Counted from the first letter of the stretch, positions 19,186 through 29,899 are shown. The stretch is 64,000 nucleotides of DNA from Pseudomonas sp. (GCA_007713455.1 VMRT01000003.1:62001-126000); one strand, 5' to 3'. Notes: a model not told the origin generated them from the sequence alone. Translations and numbers: made by a program.

Positions 19186-20463
19186 TCAGGAAGCTTGGTT
19201 TTCGGTCTGCTCGCTCATCACGGCAGCGAAGGCCTTGTCGAGAATGGCGAGTGCGCGGTCGATTTGCTCTTCGCTGATGATCAGTGGGCAGAGACACTTG
19301 ACCACTTCGCTGTGGGCGCCGCTGGTTTCGATCACCAGGCCGTTCTCGAAGGCGTGACGGCAGACGGCGGAGGCGATATCGCCATCCGGGCAGCTGATTC
19401 CGATCATCATCCCGCGGCCCTTGAGGAACAGCGAATCCGGACCGTGGCGGCGGACGATGCGCTGCATGCCGTCGGCGATGCGCTTGCCCTTGGCCTTCAC
19501 GCTGTTGGCGAACTCGTCGTTCTGCCAGAAGTGCTCGACGGCTGCGGCAGCAGTGACGAACGCATGGTTGTTGCCGCGGAAGGTGCCGTTGTGCTCGCCC
19601 GGCTTCCACTGGTCCAGCTCGGGGCGCAGCAGCACCATGGCGAATGGCAGGCCATAGCCGGACAGCGACTTGGACAGGGTCACGATGTCCGGATGGATGC
19701 CCATTTCCTCGAAGCTGAAGAAGGTCCCGGTGCGGCCGCAACCGGCCTGGATGTCATCGACGATCAGCAGCATCTCGTGCTTGCGGCAGAGCTTCTCGAG
19801 CTTGCGCATCCACTCGGTCGACGCGGTGTTCAGTCCGCCTTCGCCCTGCACCACCTCGACGATCACCGCGGCGGGCTTGTCGATGCCGCTGGAGGGGTCG
19901 GAGAGCAGCTTGTCCATCATGCCGATGGTGTTGGTCTTGTCGCCGAAGTAGTTGGCGTACGGCATGCGGCTGACGTCGGTGAGGCTGATGCCGGAGCCGC
20001 CGCGGTGATGCTGGTTGCCGGTCGCGGCCAGCGCGCCGATGCTGCAGCCGTGGAAGCCGTTGGTGAAGCTGATGATGTTGTTGCGCCCGGTGACCTTGCG
20101 CGCCAGCTTCATCGCCGCTTCGACCGCGTTGGTGCCGGTTGGGCCGGTGAACTGCATGCGGTAGTCGCCCATGCCGCGCGGTTCGAGGATCAGGCGGTTG
20201 AAGGTTTCGAGGAAACGCTCCTTGGCTGCGGTGTACATGTCCAGGCCATGGGTGATGCCGTCGTTCTGGATGTACTCGAGCAGCGCCTGCTTGAGTACCG
20301 GGTGGTTGTGCCCGTAGTTGAGCGTGCCGGCACCGGCGAGGAAGTCGATGTAACGCTTGCCGTCTCTGGTGACCAGTTCGGCACCCTGGGCCTGGTTGAA
20401 GACCACGGGGAAGGAACGGCAGTAGCTACGAACCTTGGATTCGTTCAGTTCAAAAGTTTTCAT
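19186..20463 (-). CDS. ectB: L-2,4-diaminobutyrate transaminase EctB
   Basis: 425 residues. PLP-dependent class III aminotransferase forming diaminobutyrate from aspartate semialdehyde with glutamate as amino donor. Family marks: [19 protein letters not shown] at the N-terminus, [31 protein letters not shown], and the PLP lysine in [10 protein letters not shown]. Its ATG overlaps the ectA stop by four bases (ATGA), so it is translationally coupled. A longer in-frame reading runs back through ectA and is not used. Confidence 0.97.
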   Translation of the reverse strand: MKTFELNESKVRSYCRSFPVVFNQAQGAELVTRDGKRYIDFLAGAGTLNYGHNHPVLKQALLEYIQNDGITHGLDMYTAAKERFLETFNRLILEPRGMGDYRMQFTGPTGTNAVEAAMKLARKVTGRNNIISFTNGFHGCSIGALAATGNQHHRGGSGISLTDVSRMPYANYFGDKTNTIGMMDKLLSDPSSGIDKPAAVIVEVVQGEGGLNTASTEWMRKLEKLCRKHEMLLIVDDIQAGCGRTGTFFSFEEMGIHPDIVTLSKSLSGYGLPFAMVLLRPELDQWKPGEHNGTFRGNNHAFVTAAAAVEHFWQNDEFANSVKAKGKRIADGMQRIVRRHGPDSLFLKGRGMMIGISCPDGDIASAVCRHAFENGLVIETSGAHSEVVKCLCPLIISEEQIDRALAILDKAFAAVMSEQTENQAS

Positions 20464-21041
20464 GCGTGCTCCTTGAGCTCTTCTTCTAGATGGGAAACGG
20501 TGAACGGGCCGGCGCGGTAGAGCACCTCGTCCTCGTGCTGACCGCCAAAATGCGCAGCGCGGGAAAACAGCGTGCGCGTGGTGCAGTCGGCACCCAGCCG
20601 ATCGAATGCCCGCTTGAACAGTGCCTGCGACGCCGCGTTGTCCGGGGAAATGGTGGTTTCCATGAAGCACACGTCGTGCTCACGGGCCACACGGGCCGTC
20701 AGCGCGAGCAGCATGCGCAGGGCCAGGCCCTGGCCGCGCATCGAACTATCGACGGCGACCTGCCAGACGAACAGGGTGTCCGGGCGGGCAGGGGGGCGGT
20801 AACCCGAGATGAAACCAACCAGTTCGCCCTGGGCGTTCTCTGCGGCGATGGCGGTGTCGGCGAAATCGGAACACTGCAGCAGGTTGCAGTAGACCGAATT
20901 GGTATCGAGGGGCTGGCAGCGCGCCACCAGCTGATGCAGGTTGTAACCGTCGCCGTCGGTTGGGCGACGGAGCACTACGGTAGGGAAACTCAAAACAATG
21001 CCTTTGGGGTTGTTGATTGAATTCCTTTTTAGGGTAGGCAT
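20460..21041 (-). CDS. ectA: L-2,4-diaminobutyrate acetyltransferase EctA
   Basis: 193 residues. GNAT-fold enzyme acetylating the gamma-amino group of diaminobutyrate. Visible marks are the EctA start [27 protein letters not shown] (quoted here as RRPTDGDG and [13 protein letters not shown]) and the acetyl-CoA loop [15 protein letters not shown]. First gene of ectABCD-ask. The ATG at 21041 has no strong ribosome site (AACTTCTCCGGAT precedes it), which may limit translation or suggest a short leader. No ectR-type regulator gene is adjacent, so control may be through the promoter region and osmotic state. Confidence 0.96.
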   Translation of the reverse strand: MPTLKRNSINNPKGIVLSFPTVVLRRPTDGDGYNLHQLVARCQPLDTNSVYCNLLQCSDFADTAIAAENAQGELVGFISGYRPPARPDTLFVWQVAVDSSMRGQGLALRMLLALTARVAREHDVCFMETTISPDNAASQALFKRAFDRLGADCTTRTLFSRAAHFGGQHEDEVLYRAGPFTVSHLEEELKEHA

Positions 21042-21080
21042 ATCCGGAGAAGTTTCTCAACCCGAACTTCTGAATATGCG

Positions 21081-21109
21081 AAGTTAAGAGCGCTGCATAT
21101 ATCGCTCAA
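21081..21109 (-). promoter_or_regulatory. Candidate promoter of the ect operon
   Basis: On the minus strand TTGAGC (21104-21109) is followed after 17 bp by TAACTT (21081-21086), an acceptable sigma-70-like pair about 40 bp before the ectA ATG. The -10 hexamer overlaps an inverted repeat AACTTC / GAAGTT (21065-21070 and 21080-21085). Read by eye; no transcription start is known. Confidence 0.35.
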
Positions 21110-21604
21110 TCCCGCGTAATTACGGCGATTGCGCCGTGGATGTTTCAGTCTGTTTCATTTCGCCAGGCTGGCGGTGAAGGCTGATAGTTACGGGGAAGTT
21201 TCAGGAGTGCCGCGAGAAGTTCGATGGCAGTGATGCACAGAAGTTCGCCTTGAGTGGCCATGACGTAGCTGAAAGCAGCATGAATGCTGGATTTGCGGTG
21301 GTTGAGCGATGCCCGAATCGTTCGTCATGCACGCGCTGTTGGGCATGGTGTGCTGCGGATAAGTGTGCAGGGAAGAATCAGGCTGAGAATCGACGCGGAA
21401 ATAGCGCTAAATGGCGGCGTGAACTACCGATGATATTTCGCTGATGTGACGTCTGTATGTCGGTGCGATATGGCCACGGCCGAGCTAGTTGCTCGGCGTA
21501 GTTGTGGTGGCCGCGATCGATGATTTCAGAAAGTCTGCCGATCCGCTCTATCTCGCGTTATGCGGGGCCTGTGGCGAAGTTGTCGGAAGTTGTGCCAGGC
21601 AACT
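21110..21604. other. Gene-free stretch between ectA and zwf
   Basis: About 500 bp with lower GC and no convincing gene; a 64-codon frame at 21250-21444 has no recognisable protein features. The stretch contains the hexamer GAAGTT or its complement repeatedly, with further copies in the ectA promoter. It also has a 7-bp hairpin GCCGAGC-TAGTT-GCTCGGC (21479-21497) and a hairpin GAAGTTG / CAACTTC (21586-21592 and 21600-21606) at the zwf stop that may help end zwf transcription. It could hold an unrecognised small RNA or long 5' control region. Confidence 0.5.
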
Positions 21605-23047
21605 TCATTGCCACCAGCGATGCCCCTGGCGTTCGATGAATTGATGGGCCTGTTCCGGGCCGTCCTCGCCGGCCGGATAGGGGCGCGGCTTGCGGTAGTA
21701 GCTGTGCCAGCCGCGCAGGATCGGATCGACCCAGTTCCAGGCCGCCTCGACCTCGTCACGGCGCATGAACAGCGTGGAGTCGCCTTCGATCACATCCAGC
21801 AGCAGCCGCTCGTAGGCTTCCCAGCGACGGGTGCTGCTGAAGGCGTGCGCCAGGTTCAGATCCAGCTCCACCGGTTCCAGCTGCATGCCCTTGCCGGGTG
21901 CCTTGGCCATCAGCTGCAGGCTGATGCTTTCTTCCGGCTGCAGGCTGATCACCAGGCGGTTCACTTCACCCTTGCTGAACAGCAGGTGCGGAACCTGTTT
22001 GAAGGTGATGATGATCTCCGAGCGCTTGCGCGCCATGCGCTTGCCGGTGCGCAGGTAGAAGGGCACACCAGCCCAGCGCCAGTTGTCGATCTCGGCCTTC
22101 ACCGCGACGAAGGTTTCGGTGTCGCTGTCGTTGTCGATGCTCGGCTCGAAGTAGTAGGCCTGCACGTCGTGGCCACCGATGCGGCCGGCGCCGTATTGGC
22201 CGCGCACGGTCTTGTCCAGCACGTCGTTGCCGGTGATCGGCTTCAGCGCCTCGAGCACCTTCACCTTCTCGCCGCGGATGTGCTTGGCATCGAAACGCAC
22301 CGGCGCCTCCATTGCCACCAGGCAGAGCAGCTGCAGGAGGTGGTTCTGCAGCATGTCGCGCATCGCGCCGGCGTTGTCGTAGTAGCCGCCGCGGTTCTCC
22401 ACGCCGAGGGTTTCGGCGACGGTGATCTGCACGTGGTCGATATGCCCGGAGCGCCAGATCGGCTCGAACAGCGCGTTGGCGAAGCGCAGCGCCATGAGGT
22501 TCTGCACCGTTTCCTTGCCCAGGTAGTGATCGATCCGGTAGATGCGCGACTCGGGGAACACGGCGCCGATCGATTCGTTGATTTCCAGCGCCGAGTCCAG
22601 CGAATGGCCGATCGGCTTTTCCAGCACGATGCGCGCATCGTCACCGGCCAGCCCGGCGCTTTCCAGGTTGGCGGCGATGGGTTCGAACAGGTCCGGCGCG
22701 GTCGCCAGGTAATACACCCGCACACGGCCGTCGGCCTGGCCGAGGTGATGGGCAAGGCGCACGTAGTCGCCGCGCTGTGAGGCATCCATGGCGAAGTAGT
22801 CCAGGCGCTGGGCAAAGGCCTGCCAGGTGTCAGGGCTGAAGTCGCTGCGGGCGACCTGCGCGCGGCAATGCCGCTCGGCCAGGGCCAGGTAGCCGTTGCG
22901 ATCGAGCTTCTTGCGCGCCAGGGCGAGTATCCGTACGTCGGCGTGCAGGCGCCCGTCACGGTGCAGGTGGTAGAGCGCCGGAAGCAGTTTGTGCAGCGTC
23001 AGGTCACCGGTCCCGCCGAACACGAGCATGTCACAGGATATCGACAT
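21605..23047 (-). CDS. zwf: Glucose-6-phosphate 1-dehydrogenase (ZwfB-type copy)
   Basis: 480 residues. Oxidises glucose-6-phosphate with NAD(P)+. The coenzyme site GGTGDLTLHKLLPALY is at the N-terminus, and the active-site RIDHYLGKETVQN is intact. The neighbours are not pgl and eda, as in the main hexR-zwf-pgl-eda operon, but a divergent RpiR regulator followed by pycR-pycAB. That order matches the second, ZwfB-type locus of Pseudomonas (PP_5351 / PA5439 region), so I take this as the paralogue rather than the Entner-Doudoroff operon copy. GGGAGAG precedes the ATG. A near-palindrome for the divergent regulator lies 44 bp upstream. Confidence 0.92.
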   Translation of the reverse strand: MSISCDMLVFGGTGDLTLHKLLPALYHLHRDGRLHADVRILALARKKLDRNGYLALAERHCRAQVARSDFSPDTWQAFAQRLDYFAMDASQRGDYVRLAHHLGQADGRVRVYYLATAPDLFEPIAANLESAGLAGDDARIVLEKPIGHSLDSALEINESIGAVFPESRIYRIDHYLGKETVQNLMALRFANALFEPIWRSGHIDHVQITVAETLGVENRGGYYDNAGAMRDMLQNHLLQLLCLVAMEAPVRFDAKHIRGEKVKVLEALKPITGNDVLDKTVRGQYGAGRIGGHDVQAYYFEPSIDNDSDTETFVAVKAEIDNWRWAGVPFYLRTGKRMARKRSEIIITFKQVPHLLFSKGEVNRLVISLQPEESISLQLMAKAPGKGMQLEPVELDLNLAHAFSSTRRWEAYERLLLDVIEGDSTLFMRRDEVEAAWNWVDPILRGWHSYYRKPRPYPAGEDGPEQAHQFIERQGHRWWQ

Positions 23048-23090
23048 CGATTCTCTCCCAGGGCCAAAAAATGGGCGTCGTGGCGAGGCT

Positions 23091-23105
23091 TGTAGTATAA
23101 CTACC
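23091..23105. promoter_or_regulatory. HexR-like operator between zwf and the RpiR regulator
   Basis: TGTAGT-ATA-ACTACC is a 15-bp palindrome with one mismatch at the end, close to the known HexR site pattern TGTAAT-N3-ATTACA. A second half-site ACTACAA follows at 23111-23117. It is centred in the 142-bp divergent gap, so it can serve both promoters. Confidence 0.6.
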
Positions 23106-23189
23106 GCCCCACTACAACCCGCTGACGGCTGAGCGGCGTCGATCGCGCCCGAGCAAAGCCATCAGACGAGAGCATAGCGAGTCCGGAAC

Positions 23190-24056
23190 GTGAATCTGCT
23201 GCAGCACATCGCCCAATCCAGAAGCCTGCTACGGAAGTCGGAGCTGAAAGTGGCCGACCATGTCCTGCTCGATCCGGCGTCGGTGATGCACAGTTCCATG
23301 GCCGACCTGGCTCACGTGGTCGGTGTCAGCGAACCCACCATCGTGCGCTTCTGCCGCGCCATCGGTTGCCTGGGTTTTCAGGATCTCAAGCTCAAACTGG
23401 CGCAGAGCCTGGCGGCTGGCGCCAGCTTCGGTCAGTTCGCCATCAGCGAGAACGATTCGGTGGCCGACTTCGCCTTGAAGATCTTCGACACTACGCTGCA
23501 CACGCTGATGGAAGTGCGCGAGCGGCTCGACCCCGAAGCGCTGCAGCGCGCCATCGCTGCCATGGCCAAGGCCGAGCGCGTGGAGTTCTACGGTTTCGGC
23601 GCATCCGGCGCGGTGGCCACCGACGCCCAGCACAAGTTCTTCCGTCTGCTGCTGTCAGCTGCCGCCTATTCCGATCCGCACATGCAGGCCATGTCGGCGG
23701 TGACGCTCAAGCCTACCGACGTGGCGATCTGCATCTCGCAGTCCGGTCGCTCGAAGGATCTGCTGATCACCGCCAACGTGGTGCGTGAATCCGGCGCGAC
23801 GCTCATCACCCTGTGCCCGAGCCAGACGCCGCTGGCCGAGCTGGCCACCATCAACCTGGCAATCGACGTACAGGAAGACACCGAGATCTACACCCCGCTG
23901 ACGTCGCGTATCGCTCACCTGGTAGTGATCGACGTGCTGGCGATGGGTGTTGCCATGGCGCGCGGACCGAGTCTGGTCAATCACCTCAAGAGCGTGAAGC
24001 GCAGCCTGCGCAGCCTTCGCCTGTCGCCGCAGAAGGTCAAGGCGCACGACGATTGA
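23190..24056 (+). CDS. RpiR-family (HexR-like) transcriptional regulator
   Basis: 288 residues. N-terminal RpiR helix-turn-helix (MADLAHVVGVSEPTIVRFCRAIG) followed by a SIS sugar-phosphate domain (VEFYGFGASGAVATDAQHKF and ICISQSGRSKDLL). HexR proteins sense 2-keto-3-deoxy-6-phosphogluconate and repress glucose genes. This copy is divergent from a ZwfB-type gene and corresponds by gene order to the second HexR-like regulator of Pseudomonas (PP_5350 / PA5438), so no symbol is given. Start is GTG 23190 (MNLLQHIAQ), preceded by a weak ribosome site. Confidence 0.9.
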   Translation: MNLLQHIAQSRSLLRKSELKVADHVLLDPASVMHSSMADLAHVVGVSEPTIVRFCRAIGCLGFQDLKLKLAQSLAAGASFGQFAISENDSVADFALKIFDTTLHTLMEVRERLDPEALQRAIAAMAKAERVEFYGFGASGAVATDAQHKFFRLLLSAAAYSDPHMQAMSAVTLKPTDVAICISQSGRSKDLLITANVVRESGATLITLCPSQTPLAELATINLAIDVQEDTEIYTPLTSRIAHLVVIDVLAMGVAMARGPSLVNHLKSVKRSLRSLRLSPQKVKAHDD

Positions 24057-24157
24057 GGTGCCGCGGCACCTTCACGGTCGCGTAATCGCCCTGACTTCAG
24101 TTTGTCATCCATGACGTCGATGCTGATCTCTCCTTACCTGTTCTGGGAGATCGCCTC

Positions 24158-24370
24158 ATGCTCCGGCACACCGACGACAGCAGCCAGCTCGACAGCAAGT
24201 CCCGTCGCAAACAGCAGGATGAGCGGCGCATGCGTTTCCGCCGCGCCATCGAAAGCTATACCGAGCAGCGTCAGCTGCATGCCGAGTTGAACGACTACGC
24301 CGATGCGCTGGTGATCAGCTCGCTGCGCTCGTCGTCGGCGAGCCGGCGAAGCGCTCCGCCAGCGCACTGA
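24158..24370 (+). CDS. Small charged hypothetical protein
   Basis: 70 residues, rich in Arg, Glu and Gln (RKQQDERRMRFRRAIESYTEQRQLHAELNDY), likely one helix. GGGAG sits 7-8 bp before the ATG. It lies between the HexR-like gene and pycR, where I recall other Pseudomonas genomes also having a small hypothetical gene. Its last 18 codons overlap the convergent pycR 3' end. No function is proposed. Confidence 0.55.
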   Translation: MLRHTDDSSQLDSKSRRKQQDERRMRFRRAIESYTEQRQLHAELNDYADALVISSLRSSSASRRSAPPAH

Positions 24371-25274
24371 TCTGCGCGCGCTCTTCACGGAGGAAGGCGA
24401 AGAACGCCTGGGCCACCGGACTCAGGCGCTTGCCGCGCGAATGCACCACGCACCAGCTGCGATACAGCGGCAATTCCTCGACCGGCAGCTCGCGTAGCAG
24501 CCCGTTGGCCAGCTCCAGATGCACCGCATGGCGCGGCAGCAGCGCCAGGCCGAGCCCGGCCACCACGCATTCGCGCAGCGCATCCAGCGAGGCGACCTGG
24601 ATGGTCTGGGCGAAATGCGCGCGCTTCTGGCGCAGGTAGTCCTCGCCGGCCCGTCGCGTGCCCGAGCCGGGCTCCCGCACCAGCAGGGGATAGTCCGTGA
24701 GGTCCTGCAGGGACAGTGTGGCGGCGTTGCACAGCGGATGGTCAGGTGGCGCCACGGCGATGATCGGGTTGTTCAGGAAGGGCATGAACTCCAGGTCCAT
24801 GTCGGTAGGCACCTGAGACATGATCAGCAGGTCGTCACGGCTCACCGACAGGCGCTTGACCGCCTGGGCATGGTTGACCACCACCAGTTGCAGGCTGACC
24901 TCAGGGTGCAGGCGCTTGAAGGCGGCGAACAGGTGCGGCGTGACGTACTTGGCGCTGGATTCAACCGCCAGGTTGAGCTGGCCCTGCAACGAGCCCTGCA
25001 GATCCGAGAGCTGCATGTCGAGGCTATCCAGGCGACCGAAGATGTCGGTACTGGCGCGCTGTAGCGCTTCAGCCGCATCGGTCAGGTAGAGCTTCTTGCC
25101 GAGGTACTCGAAAAGCGGTTGACCGACCAGTTCCTCGAGCTGCCGAATCTGCAAACTGACGGCGGGCTGGGTCAGCGCCATTTCCTCCGCCGCACGGCTA
25201 TACGAGTGCGTTTCGCACACTGCGCGAAATACCTGAAGCTGGCGCAATGTCATGCGCATCAGCGATTTTCGCAT
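24315..25274 (-). CDS. pycR: LysR-family regulator PycR
   Basis: 319 residues. LysR helix-turn-helix at the N-terminus (LRQLQVFRAVCETHSYSRAAEEMALTQPAVSLQIRQLE, here marked by SYSRAAEEMALTQPAVS) and a substrate-binding C-terminal domain. It is divergent from pycA across 239 bp that contain a 16-bp perfect palindrome. By gene order it is the PycR of P. aeruginosa (PA5437), which controls pyruvate carboxylase. ATG 25274 is chosen because GGAG lies 6 bp upstream; a GTG directly before it is too close. Confidence 0.88.
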   Translation of the reverse strand: MRKSLMRMTLRQLQVFRAVCETHSYSRAAEEMALTQPAVSLQIRQLEELVGQPLFEYLGKKLYLTDAAEALQRASTDIFGRLDSLDMQLSDLQGSLQGQLNLAVESSAKYVTPHLFAAFKRLHPEVSLQLVVVNHAQAVKRLSVSRDDLLIMSQVPTDMDLEFMPFLNNPIIAVAPPDHPLCNAATLSLQDLTDYPLLVREPGSGTRRAGEDYLRQKRAHFAQTIQVASLDALRECVVAGLGLALLPRHAVHLELANGLLRELPVEELPLYRSWCVVHSRGKRLSPVAQAFFAFLREERAQISALAERFAGSPTTSAAS

Positions 25275-25369
25275 CACGTTCTCCGCAATATTATTGAAGC
25301 GCAGCCCCGTTGCACCGTTGCCGGCGGCGCTGACCGTTCGGCCAGATTAGTGCTGCTCAGGGTGCATCT

Positions 25370-25385
25370 ATAAGTAATTACTTAT
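25370..25385. promoter_or_regulatory. 16-bp perfect palindrome in the pycR-pycA gap
   Basis: ATAAGTAATTACTTAT is fully symmetrical and contains the T-N11-A pattern of LysR binding sites. It lies 96 bp before the pycR start and 129 bp before the pycA start, the normal place for a LysR recognition site in a divergent promoter. PycR is the obvious candidate. Confidence 0.65.
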
Positions 25386-25513
25386 TCTCAAGCAAACAAT
25401 TATTCATTTTCAGTAATCCCCCCGGCGGGCGTAGGGTGAAACGGCTCGTTGTAAATGCGAGTGATCATGACCCGCACGCGGGTCCCCTGCTCAACGATCC
25501 GAGGGAAGACAGC

Positions 25514-26929
<1,416 letters not shown>

Positions 26930-26939
26930 GGAACGAACC

Positions 26940-28757
26940 ATGACTGCTCAGAAGAAAATTACCGTTACCGACACCATCCTGCGTGACGCCCATCAGTCGC
27001 TGCTGGCCACCCGCATGCGCACTGAAGACATGCTGCCGATCTGCGAAAAGCTCGACCGTGTCGGCTACTGGTCGCTGGAAGTCTGGGGCGGCGCCACCTT
27101 CGACGCCTGCGTACGCTTCCTCAAGGAAGACCCCTGGGAGCGCCTGCGCCAGCTCAAGGCCGCGCTGCCCAACACCCGACTGCAGATGCTGCTGCGCGGG
27201 CAGAACCTGCTCGGCTACCGCCATTACAGCGATGATGTGGTCGAAGCGTTCTGCGCCAAGGCGGCGGAGAACGGCATCGACGTGTTCCGCATCTTCGACG
27301 CGATGAACGACGTGCGAAACCTGGAAACCGCGATCAAGGCCGTGAAGAAGACCGGCAAGCACGCCCAGGGCACCATCGCCTACACCACCAGCCCGGTGCA
27401 TACCGTCGAGTTGTTCGTCGAGCAGGGTCGGGCGATGCGCGACATGGGCGTCGATTCCATCGCCATCAAGGATATGGCAGGCCTGCTCACGCCGTTCGCC
27501 ACCGGCGAGCTGGTGCGCGCGCTGAAGGCCGAGATCGACCTGCCGGTGTTCATTCACTCCCACGACACGGCTGGCGTCGCCAGCATGTGCCAGTTGAAAG
27601 CCATCGAGAACGGCGCCGACCACATCGACACCGCCATTTCCTCCATGGCCTGGGGCACCAGTCATCCCGGCACCGAATCGATGGTCGCTGCGCTGCGTGG
27701 CACGCCCTATGACACCGGCCTTGATCTGGAGCTGCTGCAGGAGATCGGCCTGTACTTCTACGCGGTGCGCAAGAAGTACCACCAGTTCGAAAGCGAATTC
27801 ACCGGCGTCGATACCCGTGTGCAGGTCAACCAGGTGCCGGGCGGGATGATTTCCAACCTGGCCAACCAGCTGAAGGAGCAGGGTGCGCTCAACCGCATGG
27901 ATGAAGTGCTCGCCGAGATTCCGCGCGTGCGCAAGGACCTCGGCTACCCGCCGCTGGTAACCCCGACCTCGCAGATCGTCGGCACCCAGGCGTTCTTCAA
28001 CGTGCTCGCCGGCGAACGCTACAAGACCATTACCAACGAGGTGAAGCTCTACCTGCAGGGCCGCTACGGCAAGGCGCCGGGCACCATCGACGCCAAGCTG
28101 CAGCGCCAGGCCATTGGCGGTGAAGAGATCATCGACGTGCGCCCGGCCGACCTGATCAAGCCGGAGCTGGACAAGCTGCGCCAGGAAGTCGGTGCGCTGG
28201 CCAAATCCGAAGAAGACGTGCTGACCTACGCCATGTTCCCCGACATCGGCCGCAAGTTCCTCGAGGAGCGTGAGGCCGGTACGCTGGTACCGGAAGCACT
28301 GCTGCCGATCCCTGACGGCAGCACCGCGACCGCTGCAGGCGGGCAGGGCGTGCCGACCGAGTTCGTCATCGACGTGCATGGCGAAACCTACCGCGTGGAT
28401 ATCACCGGTGTCGGCGTCAAGGGCGAAGGTAAGCGGCACTTCTTCCTTTCCATCGACGGCATGCCGGAAGAGGTGGTGTTCGAGCCATTGAACAACTTCG
28501 TCGGCGGCAGCGGCGGCGGTCAGCGCAAGCAGGCCAGCGGTCCGGGCGACGTCAGCACCAGCATGCCGGGCAACGTGGTCGACGTGCTGGTCAAGGAAGG
28601 CGACGTGGTCAAGGCTGGCCAGGCCGTACTGATCAGCGAAGCGATGAAGATGGAAACCGAGATTCAGGCGCCCATGAGCGGAACGGTCAAGGCCGTGCAT
28701 GTCGCCAAAGGTGACCGGGTGAACCCGGGCGATGTCTTGATAGAGATCGAGGGCTGA
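26940..28757 (+). CDS. pycB: Pyruvate carboxylase subunit B (carboxyltransferase plus biotin carrier)
   Basis: 605 residues. HMGL-like carboxyltransferase domain at the N-terminus (ITVTDTILRDAHQSLLATRM, with GGATFD and FRIFDAMND), a conserved central carboxylase domain, and a C-terminal biotinyl domain with EAMKMETE, biotinylated at Lys570. The same architecture occurs in oxaloacetate decarboxylase alpha (OadA). Pairing with a biotin carboxylase and lack of OadB/G genes support pyruvate carboxylase, which refills the TCA cycle with oxaloacetate. A strong terminator follows 122 bp downstream. Confidence 0.93.
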   Translation: MTAQKKITVTDTILRDAHQSLLATRMRTEDMLPICEKLDRVGYWSLEVWGGATFDACVRFLKEDPWERLRQLKAALPNTRLQMLLRGQNLLGYRHYSDDVVEAFCAKAAENGIDVFRIFDAMNDVRNLETAIKAVKKTGKHAQGTIAYTTSPVHTVELFVEQGRAMRDMGVDSIAIKDMAGLLTPFATGELVRALKAEIDLPVFIHSHDTAGVASMCQLKAIENGADHIDTAISSMAWGTSHPGTESMVAALRGTPYDTGLDLELLQEIGLYFYAVRKKYHQFESEFTGVDTRVQVNQVPGGMISNLANQLKEQGALNRMDEVLAEIPRVRKDLGYPPLVTPTSQIVGTQAFFNVLAGERYKTITNEVKLYLQGRYGKAPGTIDAKLQRQAIGGEEIIDVRPADLIKPELDKLRQEVGALAKSEEDVLTYAMFPDIGRKFLEEREAGTLVPEALLPIPDGSTATAAGGQGVPTEFVIDVHGETYRVDITGVGVKGEGKRHFFLSIDGMPEEVVFEPLNNFVGGSGGGQRKQASGPGDVSTSMPGNVVDVLVKEGDVVKAGQAVLISEAMKMETEIQAPMSGTVKAVHVAKGDRVNPGDVLIEIEG

Positions 28758-28879
28758 GTGAAGGGTGGCGTGGCGGTCTGATCACGTCACGCCAGCGTCG
28801 TTTCGACTGTTTTGGCCGCGCTGCGCAAGCATACGCGGCAGCCAGCGGAACGGACGGCGCGGGCAGTGTGTCCCCTTTG

Positions 28880-28903
28880 GGAGCCCTTGCGGCTCCTTTT
28901 TTT
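28880..28903 (+). terminator. Rho-independent terminator after pycAB
   Basis: GGAGCC, loop CTTGC, GGCTCC followed by seven T residues. It lies between pycB and the bicarbonate-transporter gene, so the two are probably separate transcripts. Confidence 0.9.
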
Positions 28904-28956
28904 CGAGTCAATGTCTGCCAGGGATCGGTCCATTGTCCAAGCTGTGGAGACTGTAG

Positions 28957-29898
28957 ATGGGTATCGACCCAGTAGTGCTGTTCTTCGTGTTCGGCCTGTT
29001 TGCGGGCCTGGTGAAGAGCGAGTTGAAGCTGCCGCCGGCGCTCTACGAGACGCTGTCGATCATCCTGCTGCTGGCGATCGGTCTGCACGGTGGTGTGGAG
29101 CTGGCCGAACAGGCCAGTGCGGCGCTTCTGGGCCAGTCGCTGCTGGTGCTGGGGCTGGGCGTGTTGCTGCCGATCCTGGCCTTCATCCTGCTGCGTGGCC
29201 TGCGTTTCGACAGGGTCAACGCGGCGGCGGTGGCGGCGCACTACGGTTCGGTGAGCGCCGGTACCTTCGCCGTCGTGGTGGCCTATCTGGCGGCGCGGGA
29301 AATCTTCTTCGAAAGCTACATGCCGCTGTTCGTGGCGATTCTCGAAATCCCGGCGATCCTGGTTGGCATTCTGCTGGCCAAGGGCGTGTCGCGCGATACC
29401 GACTGGAAGGAACTGGGCCGCGAGATCTTCCTTGGCAAGAGCATCATGCTGCTGCTCGGTGGCCTGCTGATCGGTGCGATCGCCGGCAAGGAGGCCATCA
29501 AACCGCTCGAACCGCTGTACACCAGCATGTTCAAACCGGTGCTGGCTTTCTTCCTGCTGGAGATGGGCCTGATCGCCTCCGGCCAGCTCGGTTCGCTCAA
29601 GCGCTACGGCTTCAAGCTCGCTGCCTTTGCGCTGCTGATGCCGCTGATCGGTGCGCTGATCGGCGCCCTGCTGGCGCGCTTCATGGGCCTGTCGCTGGGC
29701 GGTACGGCGATGCTCGCCACGCTGGCGGCGAGTGCCTCGTACATCGCGGTGCCGGCGGCGATGCGTCTGGCGGTACCGGAAGCCAATCCGTCGCTGTCGC
29801 TGACCGCGTCGCTGGGCATCACCTTTCCGTTCAACATCCTAATCGGCATTCCGCTCTACCTGGCCCTGGCCGAGCGGCTGATCGCCTGGGGGTTCTGA
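28957..29898 (+). CDS. sbtA: SbtA-type sodium-dependent bicarbonate transporter
   Basis: 313 residues, about ten hydrophobic segments. The two inverted halves of SbtA (DUF897) are visible: LKSELKLPPALYETLSIILL-type start (here VKSELKLPPALYETLS), AAHYGSVSAGTFAVV in the first half and ASASYIAVPAAMRLAVPEANPS in the second, the substrate/Na+ crossover motifs. In cyanobacteria SbtA imports bicarbonate. A PII-like partner gene starts one base after its stop, the same pairing as sbtA-sbtB. Carbonic anhydrase lies 1.3 kb further on, and pyruvate carboxylase just upstream. Confidence 0.88.
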   Translation: MGIDPVVLFFVFGLFAGLVKSELKLPPALYETLSIILLLAIGLHGGVELAEQASAALLGQSLLVLGLGVLLPILAFILLRGLRFDRVNAAAVAAHYGSVSAGTFAVVVAYLAAREIFFESYMPLFVAILEIPAILVGILLAKGVSRDTDWKELGREIFLGKSIMLLLGGLLIGAIAGKEAIKPLEPLYTSMFKPVLAFFLLEMGLIASGQLGSLKRYGFKLAAFALLMPLIGALIGALLARFMGLSLGGTAMLATLAASASYIAVPAAMRLAVPEANPSLSLTASLGITFPFNILIGIPLYLALAERLIAWGF

Positions 29899-29899
29899 G

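Noticed and set aside
21250..21444. 64-codon frame in the ectA-zwf gap
   Set aside because: No ribosome site or protein features and unlike local codon use; left as gene-free.
21605..24056. Main hexR-zwf-pgl-eda glucose locus
   Set aside because: pgl and eda are absent and the neighbours are pycR-pycAB, as in the second zwf locus of Pseudomonas.
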